In this document: one piece after another, positions 1-8,128 of the stretch
Numbering within the stretch: position 1 is the stretch's first letter
Layout of the letters: each line of letters starts with the position of its first letter
NCBI RefSeq assembly: GCF_000633395.1
Contig: NZ_AYMU01000009.1
Coordinates: 248,001 to 312,000 of the forward strand
Length of the DNA: 64,000 bases
DNA from: Pseudomonas sp. PH1b
GTDB lineage: Bacteria; Pseudomonadota; Gammaproteobacteria; Pseudomonadales; Pseudomonadaceae
Direction of reading: 5' to 3'
The notes under the pieces: model-generated
Database searches by the model: none
Told to the model about the DNA's origin: nothing
The model's input: only the letters and a program-made list of their open reading frames with translations
Program-made: the position numbers and the translations under genes

Positions 1-174
1 TCCGACAGTTTCCCCTTTCCTTATTTCAAAGGAAACCTCCTTAACCGCCCAAAACTCTCGATAGAACTTCCTACGCCCCCCTGCAAGCATCTGCAAAAGC
101 CGATCACGTGGCTTTTCGTAAATTTGATAACACTTGCTCAGATTATCTACTTTGATAGCTAACTCAGAGGACAT
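1..174 (-). CDS. wzt: ABC transporter ATP-binding protein of polysaccharide export (N-terminal part, cut by window edge)
   Basis: Only the first 58 codons are present. The start codon is the complement of 172-174 and the gene runs off the left edge. The visible protein starts MSSELAIKVDNLSKCY and continues to an ...VKEVSFEIRKGETVG segment, the usual beta-strand region just before a Walker A loop, so the Walker A motif itself lies outside. The internal LLQMLAGGRRKFYREFWAV stretch is typical of Wzt/TagH-type ATPases, which power ABC-2 exporters of O-antigen or teichoic-type polymers. The start overlaps the end of the permease gene by 11 bp, which implies translational coupling and a Wzm-Wzt exporter. 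In this family the ATPase often carries a C-terminal polymer-binding domain; whether this one does cannot be seen. Confidence 0.88.
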   Translation of the reverse strand, partial: MSSELAIKVDNLSKCYQIYEKPRDRLLQMLAGGRRKFYREFWAVKEVSFEIRKGETVG

Positions 175-982
175 CGGCAAAACCCTTTCTAGTCTTCTGG
201 AACCAGGCAAAACCAGCCCATGCGACAACTGCGGCTGCGAGAGTATAAATTGACAACTGTTCGTAATCCGGCATCTGCCCCCAAAACATAACCTGACGCA
301 CTTGTTCAATTGTGGGTGTCAACGGATTCATAAAAAGATATGGACGATATTCATCCGGTAACGCAGTCGCGGGATAAAATATCGGCGAAAGAAACATCAT
401 TGTCATTGTAACAACACCAATAAAGTGCGCGATATCTCTTAAAAACACGCCCAACGATGCCAACCACCAAGAAACCCCCATAATAAATAAAACGAGAGGA
501 ACGATGACTAACGGAAGGCTTATAAGAGCCACATGTGGAATTCCAAAAAAAACAATATAAACAACTAACCAAACAATAAAACTAATCAATGCATGAAACA
601 ATGCAGCGCCCATTGTGACCCAAGGAAGAATCTCTAGAGGAAAAATGACCTTCTTGACATAATTCACATTAGAGACAATTAAAGATGGCGAGCGATTGAC
701 ACAGTCAGAAAAAATATTAAATATCATCAAGCCCGCAAAAAGCACCAACGCAAACTCAGCCTTAGAATCGCTCCCGACACTCCAGCGCGCTTTAAACACA
801 AAACTAAAGACAAAAGTATAAACAGCCAACATAAATATCGGATTAAAAAACGACCATAACAAACCCATAATAGACCCCCGATAGCGGCCTACCACTTCGC
901 GCTTTACAAGCTCTTTTATTAATCGACGATTTCGCCAAAAACTTACAATCATTTCCTTTGGAGAGATTGAAAAATTCAACAT
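164..982 (-). CDS. wzm: ABC-2 type polysaccharide export permease
   Basis: Membrane permease of the Wzm family, 272 residues from the ATG at 982, which has a GAGG ribosome site about 9 bases upstream. An upstream in-frame GTG at 991 lies too close to that site. The N-terminal amphipathic stretch with KELVKREVVGRYRGS and LLWSFFNPIFMLAVYTFVF is the family hallmark. About six hydrophobic segments follow, including the periplasmic LSPIFYPATALP loop typical of ABC-2 O-antigen permeases. It would move a lipid-linked polysaccharide across the inner membrane with the ATPase encoded immediately downstream. Base composition is clearly more AT-rich than the rest of the window, as is usual for horizontally exchanged surface-polysaccharide genes. 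The polymer itself cannot be named from these genes. Confidence 0.92.
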   Translation of the reverse strand: MLNFSISPKEMIVSFWRNRRLIKELVKREVVGRYRGSIMGLLWSFFNPIFMLAVYTFVFSFVFKARWSVGSDSKAEFALVLFAGLMIFNIFSDCVNRSPSLIVSNVNYVKKVIFPLEILPWVTMGAALFHALISFIVWLVVYIVFFGIPHVALISLPLVIVPLVLFIMGVSWWLASLGVFLRDIAHFIGVVTMTMMFLSPIFYPATALPDEYRPYLFMNPLTPTIEQVRQVMFWGQMPDYEQLSIYTLAAAVVAWAGFAWFQKTRKGFADVL

Positions 983-1753
983 CACACACACACCTCAGCT
1001 CGCCCAAAGATTAAACCATGCAAGTCCTTGGCAGGCCATGCGAGAACTTTTCCAGTTAGCAAATTATAGTCAAGCACTGAGCGACTCCAAAAACCATCAC
1101 GTATACTCAACAGAGTAATAGCCGGACACCTCAAAAATGAACATCTAAAAAACAAATCAAAACTTTGAACTCTCGTCGCTAGCACGTTCCTGAGATCAAC
1201 CAAAATCCGAAAGACTTGAATTTAGGTTTTATCACATTAAACACCCTTCACTAACAGCGACCATATAAAAGCCTTCTTTGTTTTTTAGTCCGTAAAGCAA
1301 ATTACAAATCAACTTAATTCTCAGGCCACGAGCATTTATGCGAGATACCACATCTCACAATTACAGAACACCGCGAGCAGCGATCAATTGAAGCACTCAA
1401 ATAAACTAGCACATCCATCGCAAGCATTCTTATATCTAGCATACAAACCTGGACAAATCTCATTTGACAACCGCCTCACTCAAGGTAACGGTGAATCCAG
1501 GCAAGTAAACTTCAGCAAAAGAATCGAGAGCGGCACAAACCTGTTGGCCCATAAACTCAGACATAATTAAAATATTGAAACCAACAACGCCGAAAACCGA
1601 ATAATCTATAGCGCTAGAGTCTTTGGGCGACTTAAAATAGCTCTCTAGGTCGTTTCTATACACAATACTCTCGTTTATCAAGAGGGCAACCGACTAAAGA
1701 CAAAGAAGTTGCCGAAAAAGATAGCGTTTCCGATAGCCGAAATTATCATGAAT
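983..1753. other. AT-rich gap with no convincing gene
   Basis: This stretch lies between wzm and the glycosyltransferase. It has only short open frames. On the minus strand near 1690-1750 a reading frame gives MIISAIGNAIFFGNFF and then stops. This weakly resembles the middle of acyltransferase-3 membrane proteins, and a 73-codon frame (1460-1681) follows. These could be remains of a decayed acyltransferase, but the similarity is too short to assert. A promoter for wzm-wzt could also lie here; I could not place one with confidence. Confidence 0.35.
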
Positions 1754-2812
1754 TCAGATTTTCCCGAAGATCGCAGCTGCGACTAGCCCAATATTACCGA
1801 GCAAAGTCTGACGATAAACACCTGTTCGCTTAAGCTGAATAAGGCGTGGAATCAGGTTCATTTTCCGCGCTGCGGAAAACTCCTGGAAAATTTTTTTATT
1901 TTCTGGTGTGAGCCTGTGCTCAAGAGTATGTAAGGCGGCGATATTGCTGTCATTCCACTTCTTGAAACTCCCCTCAAAAAGCATACGAATACGCTTAAGA
2001 CGAGCCGCCCAGTTGGAGTTCGTACCAATCAAGTTTCCATTGTGCTGACGATAGCGCAAGGTTGGTTCATGATCATAAAATACTTGGCCAGCGCAGCCTG
2101 TCACCACGATATACGCCCACCAGTCATGAGTAATAATTGGACTGTTTTCTCCGGTTTCTCGAAGTAGGTCGCGTGCAGCGTTGTTAAATACCATAGTGTT
2201 GCCACCACCGATGTTTTGCATCAGGGCATTAGCAAAACTAGGTTTTTTTAGAAAAAGTGGTGACACGCCAATTTCATTGTTTTTTTCATCCACCAATCTG
2301 GTGCGAGAGCAATATAAGGCAGGGACATCTGCGGGCACTGTCTGCAGCCACTGTACAGCTCGGGTCAGCTTGTCCCTCTCCCAAATATCATCTTGATCAG
2401 AATAAGCGTAGAAGTCCGCTTCAATATTATCTTTGCACGTTAGTGAGAGAAAATTGGCTGCAAAACCCTCTGAAGGTCCGGAACAAACGAACAAGCTCCC
2501 CTTAGGCCATTTTTTTTGATAATTTTCAAGAATCGCGTATGTATCATCTTCAGAGCCATCATCAGAAGCCCATACCTCCCAATTTGAGTGAGATTGAGCC
2601 TCAAACGAATTCAACTGTTCAGCCAGATAATGCTGCCCGTGGTAGGTGCACAATAAAATGGCCACCTTCGGCAAAAAAGCACCCACACCACTCAAGCCGT
2701 CGGCTTCATCACTGGACAGTGCACCCGAAGAATTTAGTTTGCTGATCAATTGAGAGTCAAACATATCACTGCTTGAAGTCACATCTATACCAGCCTGATT
2801 AAATTGACGCAT
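1754..2812 (-). CDS. Glycosyltransferase family 2 (rhamnosyltransferase-like)
   Basis: 352 residues. After an extra 45-50 residue N-terminal stretch of unknown role comes the GT-A fold: VAILLCTYHGQHYLAEQL (nucleotide-binding first strand), WASDDGSEDDT, and the DxD-type FYAYSDQDDIWERDK motif that binds the metal and sugar-nucleotide. A TRLVDEKNNEIG segment and an ITHDWWAYIV segment (acceptor-side helix) follow, as in dTDP-rhamnosyl and related transferases of O-antigen clusters. It is cytoplasmic or peripherally membrane-bound and would add a sugar to the polymer exported by the neighbouring Wzm-Wzt pair. The start has an AAGG ribosome site about 8 bases upstream. The unusually Ser/Asp-rich first 40 residues could mean that the true start is further inside, but no better ribosome site was noticed. 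Confidence 0.85.
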   Translation of the reverse strand: MRQFNQAGIDVTSSSDMFDSQLISKLNSSGALSSDEADGLSGVGAFLPKVAILLCTYHGQHYLAEQLNSFEAQSHSNWEVWASDDGSEDDTYAILENYQKKWPKGSLFVCSGPSEGFAANFLSLTCKDNIEADFYAYSDQDDIWERDKLTRAVQWLQTVPADVPALYCSRTRLVDEKNNEIGVSPLFLKKPSFANALMQNIGGGNTMVFNNAARDLLRETGENSPIITHDWWAYIVVTGCAGQVFYDHEPTLRYRQHNGNLIGTNSNWAARLKRIRMLFEGSFKKWNDSNIAALHTLEHRLTPENKKIFQEFSAARKMNLIPRLIQLKRTGVYRQTLLGNIGLVAAAIFGKI

Positions 2813-3705
2813 CCATCGGCCTTTACTGTGAAAAAATCGACGTACAATACGTAGACCCCAGCCCCCAAAACACCGTCCGTGGTGCCAGAATCAAAGGGTG
2901 CGACCGTTCTAAGACGCTCAAAAACCACCGCAGTTTACAACTCTACGCAAGTTTACCTTTACACTTGATATCCGGCAATGATAGCGGTAGGCCGGCGTTC
3001 AGATCAGCAAGAAAAGCGGCGTCACTGATACTCAGTCCCAATCGCGCGTGGTAGGTTTCTACTCCAACAGCCACGACCAAGCCCCTCCCACAACCCCGAA
3101 CATACAGCACAAATCGTCGCCTGCTGCCTTCAGTTAGCGATGAAATGCACGCTATTTTCCACCTTCACCACCTTTGGCCTCAGTAGTTATACCGGTGCCT
3201 GATACGCGGGAGCCAAAAAAGCGGCGCATCAACAACACCAGAACTCCCGTTATCACACAGACAGAAAAAACTCACATATAAAACAATGACGTAGCCTTGT
3301 AATCATGGATGATCATGGTATTCATTTCCCTCAAGCTGCTGGTTTACGTACTTTACAGCAGCATACCTCATACAGAAACGGCATAGACGGCGTTGAAATA
3401 CCGTTACTGTACTTGAGTCAAAAAATGGATTCGGGATTCACACCTAAGACCCATTTGTGAGACTGCCACTCATGATGTGCGACTATCGAGCAACCAAAAC
3501 GTTCAGAGTATTCCATCAAGTCGATAAATTACAAACTGATTCAGTCTAGACCACGCGCCACTTTTCAATAGCGTTCAAAAACCCAGCATTGCAGCAACAC
3601 GACTCAAAAGTCCCCACTACAATTTCAGCCCTTGTTAGCAAATCGTCGACTGGACTGCTACTGATCCGGCTGGCCGTCGAGAGCCCCTCCCAATAAAAGC
3701 GCCCA
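2813..3705. other. Low-coding region upstream of the polysaccharide genes
   Basis: No complete gene is visible. The stretch is interrupted by stops in all frames. A minus-strand frame ending near 2945 reads about 65 codons with protein-like composition (ending ...LNAGLPLSLPDIK), but I could not assign it to a family and saw no start. The region probably holds the promoter of the glycosyltransferase gene and decayed remnants. Confidence 0.35.
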
Positions 3706-4725
3706 ATGGCGTATCTGGTCATTATGATGTTGCTGACTGTACTGGTGAGTCTGCGTCACCAAGAAGCCGGTTTCGCCCCCTAGATGATTGGCAACGTGGT
3801 CCAGCTGCTCACTGGACAGCGATGCGGGTCTTCAACGGGCGCGCCCCATGTGTCGAGCATGCTCGCCGGTACCACCATTTGGTTGACTCCATTACCTGCT
3901 TCCTCCCTTCTACTAGCCGATGACGGTACAAGCCTCTGCCTATTCAACTCTGACGGCTGGTTATGACGTGTTGACGATGCAGGAGTTCTGGCGCAACAGC
4001 CGCAGCCCGGAGGGTGCCTATATGCCGAACTGATCTTGCCCCTGTTACATGCCGGGCTCTACGGCCTGTGCACCGAAATCGATCAGGGCCAAAAGCTAGG
4101 CGACGCACTCAAGGGCCATGGGCAGGAGTGCCATTCTTCTCCCTCATGCTATGAGTCGATGCTGTGTGTGATTGGTCTCGCCTATGTGACCTTGTACATA
4201 GTTAAGGAGCAGGTGGAGTTGCACATCAAGACTGCAACCAGGATCGGCAACCGCCGCGCCTTCATGGCCAATGGCGGGCACATGCTTTTGGAGTGCCCGC
4301 GTCTGGGTGAGTCAGCGGCCCTGCCGCTGTGCGACCTGGATCGCTTCAACGCTTGAATGATACCTGGGGCCACCAGACCGACGATAAGGCACTGGCTACC
4401 TTCAGCCTGATTTTCACAGAAAGCCTGCGCAGAAAAGATGTATTTACCAGTATTAGATTAGCGGTGAAGAATTTGCCTGTCTGCTGATGGCCGCGAGTGA
4501 ACAAATCGCAATGCAAATTACAGAAAGGATTGGTTAGGACTCTTCCAGCCTGTAGCTCCTGGACTTGGACTGCTCAGCGCCAGCATCGGAGTAGTGACCA
4601 GCAAAGCAGTTGGGCATGATTTATCCCACTTGCTGCCCCTGACCGATGAAACGCGGCATGAGACTAAGGGCCAAGAGAGAAATCGGCTACAGTCGACCTC
4701 CAGGAGCAAGCTGAAGTGCAGCTGA
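3706..4725 (+). pseudogene. Decayed membrane-anchored diguanylate cyclase (GGDEF)
   Basis: No single frame is open, but joining frames gives a recognisable protein. From ATG 3706 a hydrophobic start (MAYLVIMMLLTVLVSLRH) is cut by TAG at 3781. The same frame goes on with IGNVVQLLTG and VSSMLAGTTIWLT, as in the 6-TM sensor part of this diguanylate cyclase type. The frame then shifts to EFWRNSRSPEGAYM near 3980, and to YVTLYIVKEQVELHIKTAT plus IGNRRAF near 4190-4265, the normal entry into a GGDEF domain. DLDRFN is followed by a frameshift at about 4350 into NDTWGHQTDDKALATF. Another shift at about 4465 gives GEEFACLL (the GGEEF signature), and the end reads SIGVV...DLSHLL...KGQERNRLQ before TGA 4723. 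With at least two stops and several frameshifts the gene cannot make an enzyme. An intact copy would have made cyclic di-GMP at the inner membrane. Confidence 0.82.
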
Positions 4726-4912
4726 GCTGGGTCGCGTTTATGCAACACAGATGCAATGCTCCGCTTCTGACTCCCCCTCCACTGCTTTCATAGAGCTGTT
4801 CTATAACTATCCCCATTCTCCACCCCCCACAACAAGGCACTTAGCCAGTATTCCCGGCACGACCAAAGCCCGAATAAAATCCCCTCTCTCCAGGACTCAC
4901 GGATGACAGGGA

Positions 4913-5284
4913 ATGTGGAATAAAGAAGCCGCTATCAGTCACTTGAACAGCCACGCCCATGCGGGCAGCACCGGGCGCTGCGCCGCCTATACCCGGCAGG
5001 CGATCGAAGCCGGTGGGGGTGGCGTGATTCTGCACAGGAAGCACTCGGCCAAGGACTTCGGCTCATCATTGACCTCCGCCGGTTTTATCGAACAACCGGC
5101 CGGCCAGACGCCCGCAGCAGGCGATGTGGTCATCATCCAACCCATCCCCGGCCATCCCCACGGGCACATGGCGATGTTCAACGGCACACTCTGGGTGTCA
5201 GACTTCAAACAGTTGCATGGTTTTTACCCGGGGCACTCCTATCGGGTTAAGAAACCTGACTACAAAATCTATCGCCATCCGTAA
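4913..5284 (+). CDS. NlpC/P60-like peptidoglycan amidase, candidate type VI secretion effector (Tae-like)
   Basis: 123-residue protein without a signal peptide. The predicted catalytic cysteine is C23 in STGRCAAYTRQAIEAGG, placed at a helix start as in NlpC/P60 and CHAP peptidases. The histidine is H85 in HPHGHMAMFNG, preceded by the AAGDVVIIQ strand, and a polar residue follows in WVSDFKQ (D97). The size and single-domain layout match small T6SS amidase effectors (Tae families), which cleave peptide stems or crosslinks of a rival's cell wall. The next gene, 11 bp downstream, encodes a small protein with a Sec signal, as expected of a periplasmic immunity protein. No vgrG, hcp, PAAR or T6SS structural gene is nearby, so delivery would depend on a system elsewhere. 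A role in self cell-wall metabolism is less likely because there is no export signal. The family is inferred from motifs only. Confidence 0.68.
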   Translation: MWNKEAAISHLNSHAHAGSTGRCAAYTRQAIEAGGGGVILHRKHSAKDFGSSLTSAGFIEQPAGQTPAAGDVVIIQPIPGHPHGHMAMFNGTLWVSDFKQLHGFYPGHSYRVKKPDYKIYRHP

Positions 5285-5295
5285 GGGGTTCCCCC

Positions 5296-5745
5296 ATGAG
5301 AATGCTTTTCTGCTCGCTGCTGGCGGCCGTCGCGCTGCACCAGTCGGTCGCCCTGGCCGATTGCGCCAGTTCGCCCAAGCCTGCAACCCAGGCCTTTTAC
5401 AGTTGGTACCTGCAAACTTTCAGCGAAGACAAGGACCCGCTGACTGACAACCTGCCGGAGATGAAGAAGTACGTATCGGACTCGCTGATCACCAAGATCA
5501 AAAAGCAGATGGCCAGCCCTGATGGGCTGGAAGAGGACTATTTCATCAAGGCTCAGGACTACATGGATGAGTGGCTGACCCAGATCAAGGTCAGCGACCC
5601 CCAGGTCCAGGGCTCCACCGCCAAGGAGCAGGTCACCCTGGGCAACACACCCGATACCACCCAGGTCGTCGACGTAAGGATGATCAAGGACAAGGGCTGC
5701 TGGAAGATCGACGAAGTGATTTCCACTGCCGACCAGAGCGACTGA
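5296..5745 (+). CDS. Secreted DUF3828-like protein, candidate immunity protein
   Basis: 149 residues with a clear Sec signal (MRMLFCSLLAAVALHQSVALA, cut before DCASS), so the mature protein of about 128 residues should be periplasmic. The fold looks like the DUF3828 type: a helical AFYSWYLQTF start, LITKIKKQMAS, a YFIKAQDYMDEW helix, then a strand-rich half ending DVRMIKDKGCWKIDEVI. Two cysteines (in ADCAS and KGCWK) may form a disulfide. It begins 11 bp after the amidase gene with a short ribosome site (AAGGGG), so the two are probably cotranscribed. A periplasmic partner encoded immediately downstream of a signal-less cell-wall amidase fits an effector-immunity pair. The assignment as immunity protein is inference; the protein alone does not reveal its function. 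Confidence 0.65.
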   Translation: MRMLFCSLLAAVALHQSVALADCASSPKPATQAFYSWYLQTFSEDKDPLTDNLPEMKKYVSDSLITKIKKQMASPDGLEEDYFIKAQDYMDEWLTQIKVSDPQVQGSTAKEQVTLGNTPDTTQVVDVRMIKDKGCWKIDEVISTADQSD

Positions 5746-5759
5746 TCCCTTGCTTCCCC

Positions 5760-5779
5760 GCCACGGCGCCAGCCGTGGC
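5760..5779 (+). terminator. Hairpin after the amidase/immunity pair
   Basis: A perfect 8-bp stem (GCCACGGC / GCCGTGGC) with a 4-base loop starts 14 bases after the stop codon of the DUF3828-like gene. No T-run follows, so intrinsic termination is uncertain. The remaining bases up to 6021 hold no gene I can recognise, although one plus-strand frame stays open. Confidence 0.4.
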
Positions 5780-6021
5780 ATGGGCGCAGGCCGCCGAGAA
5801 GAACCAGCCAGGGATGCCGGCGTTCAGCACCGAGGGCTGCGACGACCTTGGTGCGCAGGCCCATCGGCAGGGTGCCTCGCAAGGTAGCTCGTGCCTGATC
5901 GCCGAATACCTGCAGCAGTACCGCTGCGCGCTGTTGCAGCCCCCTCCCCGGCCGCGCCGCGATTATCGATCCGCCACGCCAACCCTGCTGTGCCCAGGCC
6001 CGGCGTGGCGGGTTTCGTCCT

Positions 6022-7128
6022 CTATTGCTTGGCTGGCGTTATCGGGCCTGGAGCCTTTACCTGAGTCATCAGGTCATCGTCCCACTGCCCCTCGACCTTG
6101 ACCTGGGCCAGGGCCCCCAGCTCCATGGCCTCGATCAGGTTGTGGTTGAGGTACACATAGGTGCCCGGCTGCTTGAAGGTATAGAGCGCCGCCAGGGCCG
6201 AACCGCCCGGGATGAACCAGGTCTCCAGGTTGCGCTGGGGCGCGTTGGCGAACTTGCCGGTGGTCCAGACCCAGTCGCCGTGACCGCCGATCAGGTGCGG
6301 ACGGCTGTCGCGATTGGCCTGGGAATGAATGAACAGTACGCTTTCACCGACCTTGGCGGTCAGCGCATTGGCACCGGTCAAGGCACCCACCCGACCATTG
6401 AACACCACATGGCTCGGGGTCAGCGTGCGCATCACTTCACGGGTGTCCTGATAGCTTGAGGCGAGGGTCGGGTAGTCCTTGTAATGCCCGTCCTTGTCTT
6501 TGGGAATGTACAGGTCGAACTCGCCGATGGTGTAGGCGCGGTCATAGTGCAGGGGTTTGCCGGCAGGGTCCTTCAGACCCTCGCGAGGCAGCACCATCAA
6601 GGTACCGCTCATGCCCGACACCACGTGCCAAGGCACCATTCCGGAAGGTGCACAGTGATAGACAAAAGTACCGCTGCGGTCGGCCTTGAAGCGCAGCACC
6701 ACTTCCTGCCCCGGCACCACCTGGGTCAAGGCTGCCCCGCCCAGCGCACCGGTAGCCGCATGGAAGTCGATGTTGTGGGGCATGCTGTTGCTGGCGGGGT
6801 TGCTCAGGGTCAGCTCGACGTAGTCTCCCTCATGCACCACCAGGGTCGGGCCGGGCATCGAGCCGTTGAAGGTCATGGCCTGGAGGGTGGTGCCCTGCTC
6901 GTCCACCACCATTTTTTTCTCTTCCACACTCATGTGGAACTGCATCACCTTCGGCGGCCCGGTGACACTCTGCTCATGGGCGTGCACCTGGGGAGGGGTC
7001 ACCAGTTCCACCTTGACCCGCTGCAGCCCGTCGGCACCACCCGCCAACGCCAGACCGGATGCACAGCCGCCGGCCACCACACACCATTTCAACCACGATT
7101 GAAGAGCTCCCATGCTTTGCGTTTCCAT
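6022..7128 (-). CDS. nirK: Copper-containing nitrite reductase (NO-forming)
   Basis: 368 residues; an internal ATG at 7113 is an equally possible start and gives a tidier Sec signal (MGALQSWLKW...). The periplasmic enzyme reduces nitrite to nitric oxide in denitrification. All copper ligands are visible. MPHNIDFH carries the first type 1 and type 2 histidines and the catalytic Asp. FVYHCAPSGMVPWHVVSGM carries the type 2 His, type 1 Cys, type 1 His and type 1 Met. VYLNHNLIEA carries the last type 2 His, and IGGHGDWVW the second catalytic His. Two cupredoxin domains fit the length. No nirV, nor, nos or nar genes are in the window, so it is a stand-alone nirK. An ANR/FNR-like box lies about 95 bp upstream of the start, consistent with oxygen-limited expression. 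Confidence 0.96.
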   Translation of the reverse strand: METQSMGALQSWLKWCVVAGGCASGLALAGGADGLQRVKVELVTPPQVHAHEQSVTGPPKVMQFHMSVEEKKMVVDEQGTTLQAMTFNGSMPGPTLVVHEGDYVELTLSNPASNSMPHNIDFHAATGALGGAALTQVVPGQEVVLRFKADRSGTFVYHCAPSGMVPWHVVSGMSGTLMVLPREGLKDPAGKPLHYDRAYTIGEFDLYIPKDKDGHYKDYPTLASSYQDTREVMRTLTPSHVVFNGRVGALTGANALTAKVGESVLFIHSQANRDSRPHLIGGHGDWVWTTGKFANAPQRNLETWFIPGGSALAALYTFKQPGTYVYLNHNLIEAMELGALAQVKVEGQWDDDLMTQVKAPGPITPAKQ

Positions 7129-7215
7129 GCCAATGAAGGTGATTCATTGCAAAGCAAGCGAAGGCAAATCGTATTGCCTCAGGGCAATAAACGGCTGCGC
7201 CTCATGGGCAAATCC

Positions 7216-7229
7216 TTGACCCCGATCAT
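7216..7229 (-). promoter_or_regulatory. ANR/FNR-type box upstream of nirK
   Basis: TTGAC-CCCG-ATCAT matches the FNR-family consensus TTGAT-N4-ATCAA at 8 of 10 defined positions. A TTTATT candidate -10 element lies on the minus strand at about 7186-7191, near the distance expected when the box sits at -41.5. The predicted leader also contains the inverted repeat CAATGAA/TTCATTG at 7131-7149. ANR or a DNR-type regulator would activate here under low oxygen or nitric oxide. Confidence 0.6.
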
Positions 7230-7306
7230 GTACGCCTCAATGTCCTCCAATACCGTGTCACCGGATCGCCCGGCAGCTCGGCCTAGGAGTCCGAGGCGCG
7301 CCCCCT

Positions 7307-8125
7307 TCATGGGTAGCTGAAGCTGCGCACCAAGGTCAGTTCCCCTGGCGCGCGCATCGGCACGATGAACGACTCGCTCTTCTCGTCCACCGTGCCTTCC
7401 TCGGTGATCACCGTCACCTGGGCCGTGGTCAGCGGCTGCACGGCGTTTTCCTGGCCGCCATCCTCGTCGTCATCGCTGCGATAACCGCCGCCGTAGTAGT
7501 TCACGTACACCAGGTACTGGCCCTTGAGCGGTGCCGGCATGGAGAAGATTTCAGGCCCGTAGCCCGTGGTCACGTCCACGTCCAGGGTCGCGCCATTGGG
7601 TGCCACCCGGTCGCCGTACCAGATGTGCGCGCCGTCCGGGGTCACCAGGTGCAGGTCGAGGTCAGTGTTGTCGCTGTCCCAGGACAGCAGCACGCGCAAC
7701 TTGGGCGGGGTCACGCCACCGCCGCTGTTGAGAAACTGCACGCGCTTGCGCTGCTGGCCGTCCGGGCTGCGCACTTCGACGCTGTTGCTGCCGTTGGGGA
7801 AGGAGTAGGGCCGGTCGAAGCTGCCTTGTTCATCGAACTTGAGCGGCATGCTGACGCCGTTGACGATCAGCTTGCCCGGCTCCTTGCTGGCCTTGGGGGC
7901 GCCCTTGATCTGCCCGCGAATGCGCGCGGTATCGGCCTGGCCCTGGGGGGTATTCACCGAGGAGGCCGGGTAGTTGACCTCCTGAATGTACTGTTCGCCA
8001 TCGATAGCACGGGTGCGCCACCCCCCCTTGGGGGTGTCGAGCTGGATGCCGCCCTCGGCCAGGGCCATGGGCAAGCTGAACATTCCACAAAGGAACAGGA
8101 GGACCGGGGGAGCAGGAAATTTCAT
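7307..8125 (-). CDS. magF: MagF, DUF2135 (YfaP-like) secreted protein
   Basis: 272 residues with an N-terminal signal peptide (MKFPAPPVLLFLCGMFSLPMALA). The core is a DUF2135 domain: a beta-rich part with VEVRSPDGQQRKRVQFLN, then LRVLLSWDSDNTDLDLHLVTPDGAHIWYGD, a repeated Asp pattern that could bind calcium, and QYLVYVNYYGGGYRSDDDEDGGQ, ending in a conserved ...SFIVPMRAPGELTLVRSF. It is last of six genes on this strand, 3 bp after magE. The order matches the magA-magF operon of P. aeruginosa and yfaP/yfaQ/yfaS/yfaT/yfaA of E. coli. The first gene of the operon is a paralogue with the same domain, so the operon is bracketed by two YfaP-type proteins. The biochemical role is unknown; a periplasmic partner of the macroglobulin MagD is likely. 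Confidence 0.86.
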   Translation of the reverse strand: MKFPAPPVLLFLCGMFSLPMALAEGGIQLDTPKGGWRTRAIDGEQYIQEVNYPASSVNTPQGQADTARIRGQIKGAPKASKEPGKLIVNGVSMPLKFDEQGSFDRPYSFPNGSNSVEVRSPDGQQRKRVQFLNSGGGVTPPKLRVLLSWDSDNTDLDLHLVTPDGAHIWYGDRVAPNGATLDVDVTTGYGPEIFSMPAPLKGQYLVYVNYYGGGYRSDDDEDGGQENAVQPLTTAQVTVITEEGTVDEKSESFIVPMRAPGELTLVRSFSYP

Positions 8126-8128
8126 GGC

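Noticed and set aside
5571..6101. 176-codon plus-strand frame overlapping the immunity-like gene
   Set aside because: Out-of-frame shadow of the DUF3828-like gene that runs into the nirK 3' end; composition is not protein-like.
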